Shown here: one piece after another, positions 12,840-20,651 of the stretch
Layout of the letters: every line of letters begins with the position of its first letter
How positions within the stretch are numbered: position 1 is the first letter of the stretch
Assembly (NCBI GenBank): GCA_020636895.1
Contig: JACJWZ010000002.1
Location: 186,001 to 250,000, forward strand
DNA from: Thermoleophilales bacterium
GTDB taxonomy: Bacteria; Actinomycetota; Thermoleophilia; Solirubrobacterales; 70-9
Length of the DNA: 64,000 nt
Direction: 5' to 3'
The notes under the pieces: model-generated
Database searches by the model: none
What the model saw: only the letters and a program-made list of their open reading frames with translations
Told to the model about the DNA's origin: nothing
Program-made: the position numbers and the translations under genes

Positions 12840-14417
12840 TTATTCCGCCGGCTGCGCCTGCGGATCGGGGGTGCGGCCGAGAACGCCGACGGCGACGAGG
12901 AAGCCGGCGACGGCGATCGCGGCGACGACCGTGAACGCGGTTTGCACGCCGTGGGCGAAGGAGCTGCTGACGATCTGAACGACGGTCAGGTGGACGTCGG
13001 CGGGGAGCTCGCTGAGGGCCGCCTGGGCGGCGTCGGTCCCGGCGAGGTCTCCGTGGAGGACCGCCTGGGCGTGGGCGCTGAGATCGACGCCGGTCTCGGC
13101 GCTGACCTCGGAGCCGAGCTTGCCCTCCGAGGACATCGTGAAGATCGTGGTTGAGAGGCCGAGCCCGATCGCGCCACCGGCGATCTGGAACATGTAGACG
13201 ATGCCGCCTGCGAGGCTCGCTCGCGCCTCGTCGACAGCGGTCACCGCGGCGGTGGTGACCGAGGGATAGAACATCCCGCAGCCGACGCCGACCAGGGCGA
13301 GGCCGGGGATGAGCTCGCCGATCCCCGCCCCCGGCCCGATCAGGATCGCGAGGAGCACCTGACCGGCCGCGATGAGGCCGGTGCCGATGCCGACCGCGAG
13401 CACCATGCCGATGCGGTCGTAGAGCGGCCCCGCGACGAACGACGTGAGCGCGAAGCAGGCCATCATCGGCAACATCCCGAGGCCCGCCTCGACGGCGCTG
13501 TAGTCGAGGATCTTCTCGAGGAACTGCGGCACGTAGAGGACGGCGGAGAAGAAGACGGCGCTCATCAGCAGGACGACGAGGCAGGCGGCGCGGAAGCGGG
13601 CGTTTGAGAAGACGTCGCTGGGGATCAGGGCGCGCTCGCCGGCTCGGTGCTCGACGAACGCGAAGGAGCAGAGCAGCAGGGCGGAGACGGCGAGCATCGA
13701 GATCACCCGCCAGTCGCCCCAGCCCCAGTCCACGGACTGATCGAGCGCCAGCAGGAGCAGGACGAGGCCCGTGGAGATGGTCGCCATCCCCATGTAGTCG
13801 ATGGGCTCGTCGGCGAGCTCCTCCTTCTGGTGGACCTTCGCGCGTGTGACGAGGACGGCGATCAGGGCGACGGGGACGTTGAGGACGAAGATCCAGCGCC
13901 AGTCGAGCGCCTCGGTGAGAACGCCGCCAATCAGCGGACCGACCGCGTTGCCGACGCCCGCGACACCGAGGATCAGGCCGCCGGCGAGGCCCGCGCGCGA
14001 GGCCGGCAGGGCGGCGAAGGTCATGCCGAGGATCGCCGGCCACATCAGCGCGCCGCCGATCCCCATCCCGACGCGGGCGCCGATCAGGAAACCGAGCGAG
14101 GGCGCGAGGGCGCCGAGCGCAGAGAAGCCCCCGAAGAAGGCCGCCCCGATGAAGAAGACGCGGCGGCGGCCGAACATGTCGGCGAGGCGCCCACCGGAGA
14201 CGATGGCGACGCCGAACACCAGCGCGTAGGCGTTGACGACCCACTGGACGCTCCCGACGTCGACGTCGAAGTCGTGCTCGATCGCCGGCAGGGCGACGTT
14301 GAGCGCGGTGAAGTCGTTGGCGATGACGAAGACGCCGAGCGCCATCGCGACGAGCGCCATGATCGTGCCGCGATCAAGCGGCGCCTCCGCCTCCGTCGTT
14401 GATCGCTCCCCAGCCAT
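12840..14417 (-). CDS. MFS drug/proton antiporter, DHA2 (EmrB/QacA) family
   Basis: A 525-residue integral membrane protein with about 14 hydrophobic segments, the DHA2 layout. The family motifs are visible: NDFTALNVALPAI in TM1, the loop 2-3 motif A as GGRLADMFGRRR, and the motif C-like GGLILGVAGVGNAVGPLIGG in TM5. Such carriers expel drugs, dyes or metabolites in exchange for protons. Substrate cannot be inferred. A leaderless-type -10 (TAGGTT) lies 6 nt before the ATG, so it probably starts its own transcript. A periplasmic loop of about 75 residues precedes the last TM. Confidence 0.88.
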   Translation of the reverse strand: MAGERSTTEAEAPLDRGTIMALVAMALGVFVIANDFTALNVALPAIEHDFDVDVGSVQWVVNAYALVFGVAIVSGGRLADMFGRRRVFFIGAAFFGGFSALGALAPSLGFLIGARVGMGIGGALMWPAILGMTFAALPASRAGLAGGLILGVAGVGNAVGPLIGGVLTEALDWRWIFVLNVPVALIAVLVTRAKVHQKEELADEPIDYMGMATISTGLVLLLLALDQSVDWGWGDWRVISMLAVSALLLCSFAFVEHRAGERALIPSDVFSNARFRAACLVVLLMSAVFFSAVLYVPQFLEKILDYSAVEAGLGMLPMMACFALTSFVAGPLYDRIGMVLAVGIGTGLIAAGQVLLAILIGPGAGIGELIPGLALVGVGCGMFYPSVTTAAVTAVDEARASLAGGIVYMFQIAGGAIGLGLSTTIFTMSSEGKLGSEVSAETGVDLSAHAQAVLHGDLAGTDAAQAALSELPADVHLTVVQIVSSSFAHGVQTAFTVVAAIAVAGFLVAVGVLGRTPDPQAQPAE

Positions 14418-14423
14418 GCCCGA

Positions 14424-14429
14424 AACCTA
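14424..14429 (-). promoter_or_regulatory. Candidate -10 (TAGGTT) of a leaderless MFS promoter
   Basis: TAGGTT is spaced 6 nt from the ATG at 14417 on the minus strand, as expected for transcription starting at the start codon. Confidence 0.4.
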
Positions 14430-14484
14430 GATGGGAGGGCTGACGCGTCCGCGAGTGCGTCAGTCGCGCTCGCGGGACGTCAGA

Positions 14485-15558
14485 TCAGAAGAGCTGGTTC
14501 TCGCCGGCGAAGATCTCGGAGACGCTGTCGTCGGTGAAGATCCGGCGGATGCTGTCGGCGAGGGTCTGGGCGGTCGAGAGCTGGATGATGTTCGGCGGGG
14601 CGCCGTCGCCGAGCGGGATCGTGTCGGTGACGACGATCTTCTCGATCTGGGAGTTCTCGTAGGCCAGCCGCTCGAAGGCGGGACCGCTGAATACGCCGTG
14701 GGTGGCGCAGGCGATGACGCGCGCGGCGCCCTCGTCGAGCACGGTCTTGGCCGCGGCGCAGAGGGTCCCGGCGGTGTCGATCATGTCGTCGACGAGCACC
14801 GCGGTCTTGCCCTTGACATCACCGACGACGTAGCCGATCTCGGCGACCTGCTGGGCGGGGCGCTCCTTCTCCATGACCGCCCAGTGGGTCCCGACCTTGC
14901 GGGCGAAGTTGCGGGCGACCTTGACGCGGCCGGCATCGGGACTGACGATCACGAGCTCCTCGTCGAAATGCTGGTCGATGAACCACTGGGTGAGCATCGG
15001 CATCGCGGTCATGTGGTCGACCGGGACCTCGAAGAAGCCCTGGACCTGCCCGGCGTGGAGGTCCATGGTGAGGACGCGGTCGGTGCCGATCGCCTCGAGG
15101 GCCTTGGCGACGACTCGGGCCGAGATCGGCTCGCGCGGTAGCGACTTCTTGTCCTGACGGGCGTAGCCGTACCAGGGCATGACGGCGATGATCCGGTGCG
15201 CGGAGGCTCCCTGCGCGGCGTCGATCATGCACATCAGCTCCATCAGCGCGTCGTTGGGTGTCATCCCCGCCTTGGCGTTGGCGGCCGTCGACTGGACGAT
15301 GAAGACGTCGGCGCCGCGGATGGACTCCTCGTAGCGGCAGTAGACCTCGCCGTTGGCGAAGGTCTTCAGCGTCACCTGGCCGAGATCGACGTCGAGCTTG
15401 TTCGCGATCCGCCCGGCGAGCTCACCGGAGGAGCGGCCGCCGAAGACCATGAGGTGCTTCTTGTAGTCCTGGTCGATCGAGCTGTGCACGTGCGGGTGCG
15501 ACAACGGTTCCAGATCCCCCGGCGGATGGTTCAGGGTGACGGTCTTGCCGTTGCTCAT
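14485..15558 (-). CDS. prs: Ribose-phosphate pyrophosphokinase (PRPP synthetase)
   Basis: Makes PRPP from ribose-5-phosphate and ATP for nucleotide, His and Trp synthesis. The 357-residue protein carries MVFGGRSSGELAGRIA, the ATP-binding DVFIVQST region, the flexible-loop YARQDKKSLPREPIS, DLHAGQVQGFF, and the PRPP-binding loop VLVDDMIDTAGTL. It has about 36 extra N-terminal residues before the usual start (near LMVFGG), rich in His/Pro. It follows glmU by 7 bp, the usual glmU-prs pair. Confidence 0.97.
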   Translation of the reverse strand: MSNGKTVTLNHPPGDLEPLSHPHVHSSIDQDYKKHLMVFGGRSSGELAGRIANKLDVDLGQVTLKTFANGEVYCRYEESIRGADVFIVQSTAANAKAGMTPNDALMELMCMIDAAQGASAHRIIAVMPWYGYARQDKKSLPREPISARVVAKALEAIGTDRVLTMDLHAGQVQGFFEVPVDHMTAMPMLTQWFIDQHFDEELVIVSPDAGRVKVARNFARKVGTHWAVMEKERPAQQVAEIGYVVGDVKGKTAVLVDDMIDTAGTLCAAAKTVLDEGAARVIACATHGVFSGPAFERLAYENSQIEKIVVTDTIPLGDGAPPNIIQLSTAQTLADSIRRIFTDDSVSEIFAGENQLF

Positions 15559-15565
15559 TTGATCC

Positions 15566-16960
15566 TCATCGGGCGTCTTTGTCCTTGGCCGCGCTCGCCT
15601 TGCGGTCCGCGTAACCCTCGACGTTGGCCTGCCCAGACCGGGTGATCCCCAGCGCCCCCGCCGGGACGTCCTCGGAGATCACCGAGCCGGCGCCAGTGTA
15701 AGCGGATTCGCCGACCTCGACCGGCGCGATCAGCGTCGTGTCGACGCCGGTCCTGACGCGAGGGCCGATCGTCGTCCGGCTCTTGGTGAAGCCGTCGTAG
15801 TTGGCGGTGATCGTCGCGGCACCGAGGTTGGCGCCCTCGCCGACGTCGGCGTCACCGATGTAGGAGAGGTGGGGAACCTTGCTGCCGGGGCCGATCCGGG
15901 AGTTCTTGATCTCGACGAAGGTGCCGGCCTTGGCGCCCTCCTCGAGCTCGGCCTTCGGACGCAGATAGGCGAAGGGGCCGACCTTGCAGCGGTCACCGAC
16001 CGCGCACTCGACGAGGTAGGAGTGCGGCACGTCCACGTCCTCACCGATCCGGGAGTCGATCAGCGTCGTCTGGGGGCCGATCACAGACCCGCTGCCGACG
16101 ACGCAGCGGCCAATCATCGTTGTTCCGGGTTCGATGCGGGTGTCGGGGGCGATCTCGCAGTCGACGTCGATCCAGGTGGCGGCGGGGTCGACGATGGTGA
16201 CCCCGGCGAGCATGTGGCGCTCGTTGATCTGCCGTCGGGCCTCGGCCTCGACGAGCGCCAGGTCGGCGCGGGAGTTGACGCCGAGGATCACGTTGGGATC
16301 AGCGGAGACGTGGGCGACCACGCGCCCGCCCGCGGCGCGCAGCAGCGGCAGGGTGTCGGGGAGGTAGTACTCGCCCTGAGCGTTGTCGTTGCTGAGCTCG
16401 GACAGGGCGGTCGCCAGCGCCGGGCCGTCGAACATGTAGATGCCCGCGTTGATCTCCTTCAGCGCGAGCTCGTCGGCGGTGGCGTCGCCCTCGGTCTTCG
16501 CCTCGACGATGCGCTCGATCTCCTCGCCGTCGCCGCGGACGACGCGGCCGTAGGAGCCGGGATCGTCGAGGATCGCGGTGACGACCGTCGCCGCGGCGCC
16601 CTCGCGCTCGTGCGTGGCGGCGATCGCGGCGATCAGCTCGGCGGATACGAGTGGCACGTCGCCGGATAAGACGATCACCGCCTCGGACTCCTCGACGAGG
16701 GCTGCTGCCGCGCGCACCGCGCCGCCGGTGCCGTCGGCCTCCGGCTGGGGGACGGACTCGATGCCGTCTGGAAGCGCCCCGGAGATGTCGCGGTCGGGCG
16801 AGACGATCACCGCGATCCGCCCCGCCCCCGCCTCCTTCGCGGCGGCGATCGGCCACGAGACGAGCGCCCGCCCGCAGACGGGGTGCAGAACCTTGGGTAT
16901 GGCCGAGAGCATCCGGGTTCCCTGCCCCGCGGCCATGATCAGGACGGTCGGCGCGCTCAC
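15566..16960 (-). CDS. glmU: Bifunctional GlmU: N-acetyltransferase / UDP-GlcNAc pyrophosphorylase
   Basis: Makes UDP-GlcNAc for peptidoglycan from GlcN-1-P, acetyl-CoA and UTP. The 464-residue length is normal. The N-terminal nucleotidyltransferase shows MAAGQGTRMLSAIPKVLHPV and VLSGDVPL; the C-terminal left-handed beta helix acetyltransferase shows hexapeptide repeats, LRPKAELEEGAKAGTFVEIK and the catalytic-His block PHLSYIGDADVG, then NYDG. It starts with GTG, preceded by TACGAT 7 nt upstream, a leaderless-type promoter. It is probably the first gene of a glmU-prs unit. Confidence 0.97.
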   Translation of the reverse strand: MSAPTVLIMAAGQGTRMLSAIPKVLHPVCGRALVSWPIAAAKEAGAGRIAVIVSPDRDISGALPDGIESVPQPEADGTGGAVRAAAALVEESEAVIVLSGDVPLVSAELIAAIAATHEREGAAATVVTAILDDPGSYGRVVRGDGEEIERIVEAKTEGDATADELALKEINAGIYMFDGPALATALSELSNDNAQGEYYLPDTLPLLRAAGGRVVAHVSADPNVILGVNSRADLALVEAEARRQINERHMLAGVTIVDPAATWIDVDCEIAPDTRIEPGTTMIGRCVVGSGSVIGPQTTLIDSRIGEDVDVPHSYLVECAVGDRCKVGPFAYLRPKAELEEGAKAGTFVEIKNSRIGPGSKVPHLSYIGDADVGEGANLGAATITANYDGFTKSRTTIGPRVRTGVDTTLIAPVEVGESAYTGAGSVISEDVPAGALGITRSGQANVEGYADRKASAAKDKDAR

Positions 16961-16967
16961 GGGCGCA

Positions 16968-16973
16968 ATCGTA
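16968..16973 (-). promoter_or_regulatory. Candidate -10 (TACGAT) of a leaderless glmU promoter
   Basis: TACGAT ends 7 nt before the GTG start of glmU, so the mRNA could begin at the start codon. Confidence 0.4.
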
Positions 16974-16993
16974 TTGGCGGGCGGGTGGCGGGG

Positions 16994-17743
16994 TCAGGCG
17001 GGCCTGACGAAGCGGAACCCGGCGGCGCGGATCTCTTCGTCGCGCTCCCTGACGTACGCGCGCACCCATTTGCGGATCGCGTTGTCGCTGACGCCGTACT
17101 TGCGGCCGACGGCGCAGTAGTTCGTCTCCCTGATCTCGCGGAGGAGCTGGCCGAATGGCGGACGTTGAACCCTGCGAGGCTCAGCGTTGGCCCGGCCGGC
17201 GCAGGTCCGGGAGCAGAAACGCTGCGTCAGCCGCTTCGGCAGGAACTCCTCGCCACATCTCGAGCAGCTACGAGGGACCTTCGGCTTCACGTTCTTGCGG
17301 CCGCAGTGCGTCTCAAGCGTGGCGGCGCAGTTGGGGCACAGGATCCGCAGGTTCTCCAGGCGATGATCATCCGGCACACCGTTGATGTGATCGAGGATGA
17401 GCGCCATGCGCGCCCCTCGCCACTGCTCCCCCTGACCGCACTCCTCACACCGCGCCTCCTTCAGACCCTCCGAGAGCAGCCGGCGCTTGAGAGACCACCG
17501 GCTGTAGGTCGAGTTCTCGACCATGATCTCGGCGAGCGGCACCGCCTCTTTCTTGAAACCCTTGAGACGCGCGGCGTCGGGATCGAAGTGATCCGTGGGG
17601 ATTTGCCAGACCTCGTCGACCCATCGGCGGAACACCTGATGGTTCCCACCCACCGCTCGCATCTTCAGCTTGCGGAGAGCCTCGGCGTAGCTGAGCGACG
17701 TGCGCACCGCCTTCTCTGCCTCCTCACGCGTGTACCTAGGCAT
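16994..17743 (-). CDS. HNH endonuclease-like protein with zinc ribbon and HTH
   Basis: A 249-residue protein. Residues 118-132 (DHINGVPDDHRLENL) are an HNH nuclease core, flanked by zinc-binding pairs Cys99/Cys102 and Cys136/Cys139. A second CxxC pair of pairs follows (160/163 and 177/181), then a helix-turn-helix-like end (~197-230, VGRKYGVSDNAIRKWV). The N-terminal SYAEALRKLKMRAVGG...TDHFDP segment is common in phage and mobile HNH proteins. Probably cuts DNA; its target is unknown. The ATG at 17743 is chosen since a LexA-like box and a leaderless -10 lie directly before it. It separates tRNA-Gln from glmU, where it looks inserted. Confidence 0.75.
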   Translation of the reverse strand: MPRYTREEAEKAVRTSLSYAEALRKLKMRAVGGNHQVFRRWVDEVWQIPTDHFDPDAARLKGFKKEAVPLAEIMVENSTYSRWSLKRRLLSEGLKEARCEECGQGEQWRGARMALILDHINGVPDDHRLENLRILCPNCAATLETHCGRKNVKPKVPRSCSRCGEEFLPKRLTQRFCSRTCAGRANAEPRRVQRPPFGQLLREIRETNYCAVGRKYGVSDNAIRKWVRAYVRERDEEIRAAGFRFVRPA

Positions 17744-17747
17744 GTGA

Positions 17748-17761
17748 CGAACGTTAGTTCG
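17748..17761 (-). promoter_or_regulatory. LexA-like box overlapping the HNH gene promoter
   Basis: The 14 bp CGAACGTTAGTTCG is a perfect CGAAC-N4-GTTCG dyad, the core of the actinobacterial SOS (LexA) box. On the minus strand it contains TAACGT (17751-17756), a -10 spaced 7 nt from the HNH start codon. A bound repressor would thus cover the core promoter. Site and spacing are seen; SOS control is inferred. Confidence 0.6.
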
Positions 17762-17797
17762 CTCGGCGGACGGCAGGGTTGCTCGAGGTCGGCGAAC

Positions 17798-17803
17798 TAC
17801 ACT
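17798..17803 (+). promoter_or_regulatory. Candidate -10 (TACACT) of the tRNA-Gln promoter
   Basis: TACACT lies 14 nt before the first base of the tRNA, allowing a short 5' leader. No clear -35 is seen at 16-18 nt upstream. Confidence 0.3.
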
Positions 17804-17817
17804 CAGATCCAACCCGA

Positions 17818-17890
17818 TCCGGGGTGGTGTAGTTGGCTAGCACATCAGGTTTTGGTCCTGAGAGCGAGGGTTCAAGTCCTTCCCCCGGAG
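17818..17890 (+). tRNA. tRNA-Gln (anticodon TTG)
   Basis: A complete cloverleaf of 73 nt: acceptor TCCGGGG/CCCCGGA, D stem GTGT/GCAC, anticodon stem TCAGG/CCTGA with loop TTTTGGT (anticodon TTG, reading CAA), 4-nt variable region, T stem GAGGG/CCTTC with loop TTCAAGT, discriminator G. CCA is not encoded. The next base after the discriminator is already the last base of the stop codon of the convergent LLM gene, so there is no terminator between them. In many actinobacteria a tRNA-Gln lies next to glmU; here it points the other way. Confidence 0.95.
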
Positions 17891-18736
17891 CTACAACCCG
17901 GCCGCGTCCGCCAGCAGATCCACCTGCGCCGGATCGCTGCTGCACGGGAAGAAGACGAGCTCGTCGCAGCCGACGCCCTCGAACGCCTGCACGTAACCCT
18001 GGACCGTCTCGGCGTCCTTGGCGGCGCTGGCGGCGATCATTGCCGACAGCTCCGCGCCGAGGAAGCCGTAGTAGTCGGTCAGGTAGCGCTGTGCGTCCTC
18101 CTCCCCGCTTTCGCCGAGAGCGAAGTAGGAGAGGCAGACGAGACGCGGAGTGCCCTCGCGGCCGGCCTCCGACCACGCGGCCTTGACGGTGGCCGCCGCC
18201 TCGGCGAACTGATCGGGAGGAGCACCCCCGGCGATCCAGCCGTCACCCCAGCGGGCGGCGCGCTCGAAGCTGGCCTGCACGCCGCCGCCGATCAGGAGCC
18301 CGGGCCGGCCCTCACGGTTGGGGCCGATGTCGGAGTCGTCCCAGACGCGCTTCATCTCGGCGAGCATCTCCTCGAGGACATCGCCGCGCGTGCCCATGTC
18401 GGCACCCGCCGCGGCGTAGTCGTCCTCGCGGCCGCCGAGGCCGATGCCGAGCGTGAAGCGACCCCCGGACAGCGCGTTGAGGCTCTGAGTCTGCTTCGCG
18501 AGCGCGGTCCCGCTGGGACGCAGCGGGCCAAGCAGGACCGAGGTGAGCAGGCCGATCCGCTCGGTCACCGCCGCGGCGGCGGCGAGGGCGACGAGCGGCT
18601 CGTAGTTCTCGTAGACGATCCGGTCGATCGTGCCGAGGCTCTTGAACCCACGGGCCTCCGCACGGCGCGCGAACTCGGTGATGTCGTCGCCGGTCGTGCC
18701 GGGGACTGCGTTGGGCAGGCCGATGCTGAGATCCAT
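17891..18736 (-). CDS. LLM-class (luciferase-like) flavin or F420-dependent oxidoreductase
   Basis: A 281-residue TIM-barrel protein of the luciferase-like monooxygenase superfamily. Typical features are the N-terminal GLPNAVPGTTGDD strand, the RIGLLTSVLLGPLRP block, LSGGRFTLGIGLGGREDDY, RPGLLIGGG and ARWGDGWIAGG. Actinobacterial members often use F420 rather than FMN; the cofactor cannot be settled here. A good ribosome-binding site (GGAGGAAT) precedes the ATG. Its stop codon abuts the 3' end of the convergent tRNA-Gln. Confidence 0.85.
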   Translation of the reverse strand: MDLSIGLPNAVPGTTGDDITEFARRAEARGFKSLGTIDRIVYENYEPLVALAAAAAVTERIGLLTSVLLGPLRPSGTALAKQTQSLNALSGGRFTLGIGLGGREDDYAAAGADMGTRGDVLEEMLAEMKRVWDDSDIGPNREGRPGLLIGGGVQASFERAARWGDGWIAGGAPPDQFAEAAATVKAAWSEAGREGTPRLVCLSYFALGESGEEDAQRYLTDYYGFLGAELSAMIAASAAKDAETVQGYVQAFEGVGCDELVFFPCSSDPAQVDLLADAAGL

Positions 18737-18811
18737 CGCGGGATTCCTCCAGAGGATGTGATTGCCAAGGCAACCAACATCCTGCCGGATCGGGATCGCG
18801 GGGGGTCGGCG

Positions 18812-20077
18812 CTACTCGCTGCGCTTCGCGCGGGAGGCCCTGCTTCGACCCTCGAGCGCCGGGCCGCCCGGCGCCGCGATGCCGAGCACCCGCATCGCCT
18901 TGAGGCCGAGGCCGAGCTTCTCGCGGCCCTCCGTGGAGCTCAGGTCGTGCCCGCAGAGCTCGCGCACGCGCTCCAGCCGGTAGCGCACGGTGTGGCGGTG
19001 GGTGAACAAGGTCTCCGCGGTCGGTGTGACGTTGCCGTCGTTGTCGAGATAGGCCTCGACGGTGGCGACGAGCTCGGTCTCGTACTGGTCGTCGTAGGCG
19101 GCGAGTGGAGCCACGGTCTCGTCGAAGAAGCGCTCGAGCTCGGCGGGGTCCTCGCTCATCGCCGGGAGTAAGAGCCGGTAGGAGCCGGTCTCCTCGAACG
19201 CGAGCAGGGTGCGGTCCTCGGCCTCGGCGACGTTGACGGCCATGAGCGCCTCCTTCCCGGCCCGGTAGACGTGGCTCGGGTCCGGGGAGTGGCGGCTGAA
19301 GCCGACGGTGACGGCGAAGCCCGGCAACGAGGAGCGGAGCTCCTCCTCGACGGCGCGAGCCGCCCGCTCGATCCCGTCACCGTCGCTCGCGGGAAGGATC
19401 AGCGCCACCTCGCCGTGCGCGCTCTCGTCCTCCAGGGTCGCCGCCAGCGCACCGCTCGAGTTCGAACGCACCGCGCGCAGCACGAGGGTGAGCACGCGGG
19501 CGCGCCAGTCCCCCGTCTGCGCCGAGCCGGGCGCAGCGCGCGCGATCACGACACCCGCCCCCGCCTCGAGGTCGGTTCCCAGCTCCGAAGCTTGCGCGGC
19601 GATCTCGGGATCGCCGACGAGCCGCCGCGAGAGGACCCCGCGAACGAAGTCGCGGGCGGCGTCGTCGCTGGCCCACTCCGGCCCGCGGGCCCGCTCGACC
19701 TCGAGGCCGAGCATGGTCGCGACCATCCTCAATGCCCCGATGGAGGAGGTCTCGCCGCTTCGCGGCCTGTAGCGGAGCTCGCCCACGACGGCGTCGGCGA
19801 CGCGGAGCTCGACCGTCTCGACGCCCGCGTCGAGCCCGAGCAGCTTCTCCTCCTCCGCGCCAGACCCGGCGGCGACCGCGAGCACGGCGCTCGAGCGGTC
19901 GATCAACGCGATGTTGGCGCCCAGGGCCCCGGCTGCGGCGCGGACCACCGCTGGGAGCCCGGCGCCCGACTCGATGGCCTCAGAGAGCGCGTCGAGGCCA
20001 CCCTTGGGGGCGGGCGCAGCGCCGTCGGCCCCCTTCTTGGAGCCCGATCGCGGTTTCGCTTTGCTGCCGGCGCCCAC
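18812..20077 (-). CDS. PucR-family transcriptional regulator (CdaR/PucR-type HTH)
   Basis: A 421-residue regulator. The C-terminal helix-turn-helix of the PucR/CdaR family is clear in ETELVATVEAYLDNDGNV followed by TLFTHRHTVRYRLERV and the end GLKAMRVL. A central GGDEF-like/GAF-like region (~90-300) has no motifs I can assign. The N-terminal ~25 residues are Lys/Gly-rich and probably disordered. The GTG at 20077 is chosen over one 33 bp upstream because TACTAT (20084-20089) sits exactly 6 nt before it and would otherwise fall in the coding sequence. The target genes are unknown; the LLM gene downstream on the same strand is a candidate neighbour. Confidence 0.82.
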   Translation of the reverse strand: MGAGSKAKPRSGSKKGADGAAPAPKGGLDALSEAIESGAGLPAVVRAAAGALGANIALIDRSSAVLAVAAGSGAEEEKLLGLDAGVETVELRVADAVVGELRYRPRSGETSSIGALRMVATMLGLEVERARGPEWASDDAARDFVRGVLSRRLVGDPEIAAQASELGTDLEAGAGVVIARAAPGSAQTGDWRARVLTLVLRAVRSNSSGALAATLEDESAHGEVALILPASDGDGIERAARAVEEELRSSLPGFAVTVGFSRHSPDPSHVYRAGKEALMAVNVAEAEDRTLLAFEETGSYRLLLPAMSEDPAELERFFDETVAPLAAYDDQYETELVATVEAYLDNDGNVTPTAETLFTHRHTVRYRLERVRELCGHDLSSTEGREKLGLGLKAMRVLGIAAPGGPALEGRSRASRAKRSE

Positions 20078-20227
20078 GCGGAAATAGTAAGGCGGCGAGC
20101 GGGATCGCACGTGTGGGCGGGCACGAAGCGAAGTTGGGAGGGTCGCAGTCGCATGGCCGGGGCATCACCTCGCCGAACGTCGATTTCGACCCCCTATAGC
20201 CCCACACGGTGAACGTTCGGCGCGGAC

Positions 20228-20290
20228 GGAGGCGTAGCGGCCGTGGTTGGCCGTGAGCCGACGATGACGCAGCCCCGCGCCGCGTCCCGC
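20228..20290. repeat. 63-bp direct repeat, copy A
   Basis: It matches copy B at 61 of 63 positions, 121 bp apart. It contains a small hairpin CGGCC-GTGGTT-GGCCG and ends CCCCGCGCCGCGTCCCGC. Confidence 0.8.
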
Positions 20291-20348
20291 GGTGGAACCC
20301 ACCACAACGGCCCTGAGAGCGTGCGGGACCAAGCGGGGCAAGGAAGCA

Positions 20349-20411
20349 GGAGGCGATGCGGCCGTGGTTGGCCGTGAGCCGACGATGACGCAGCCCCGCG
20401 CCGCGTCCCGC
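20349..20411. repeat. 63-bp direct repeat, copy B, enclosed by an inverted repeat
   Basis: Copy B is flanked by 17-nt arms at 20313-20329 and 20405-20421 that pair at 16 of 17 positions. The right arm overlaps the stop codon of the small membrane protein gene at 20418, so this is the 3' end of the ispE/DedA transcript. It could fold as a large stem enclosing copy B. Confidence 0.8.
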
Positions 20412-20417
20412 GCGCTC

Positions 20418-20651
20418 TCAGTCGAACCAGGTGGAGATGTCGGGCCAGAAGTACACGATCGCCAAGCCCACGGCGACGCCGATCCCGACGAGGGCCACGA
20501 GTACGACCAGCGAGAGCGCGCCGGCGAGCACCCGCTCCCAGGTGCGCGAGAAGGAGCCGATCGCCGGCGCCAGGATGAGCCCGCCGAAGGCGAGCAGGCT
20601 GATCAGCACGGCGCCGCCGAAGATCCAGACTTCAGTCGACACGCTGTCCAT
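20418..20651 (-). CDS. Small two-helix membrane protein, unknown function
   Basis: Not recognised. The 77 residues form two hydrophobic segments (~8-33 and ~42-68) joined by a short polar loop (SFSRTWER), with an acidic/aromatic end (YFWPDISTWFD). Its start overlaps the end of the DedA-PAP2 gene by 20 bp, so it is probably translated from the same mRNA. It may assist the phosphatase or simply sit in the membrane with it. Confidence 0.6.
   Translation of the reverse strand: MDSVSTEVWIFGGAVLISLLAFGGLILAPAIGSFSRTWERVLAGALSLVVLVALVGIGVAVGLAIVYFWPDISTWFD

Larger units (their letters stand above)
20078..20417. other. 340-bp gene-free stretch with repeats
   Basis: It contains the pucR promoter (TACTAT at 20084-20089) and two near-identical 63-bp direct repeats with a strong inverted repeat around the second (20313-20329 with 20405-20421, 16/17 matched). 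No convincing open reading frame is present. Confidence 0.7.

Noticed and set aside
17754..18176. Small coding frame over tRNA-Gln
   Set aside because: It overlaps a complete tRNA and the LLM gene on the same strand and lacks coding features.
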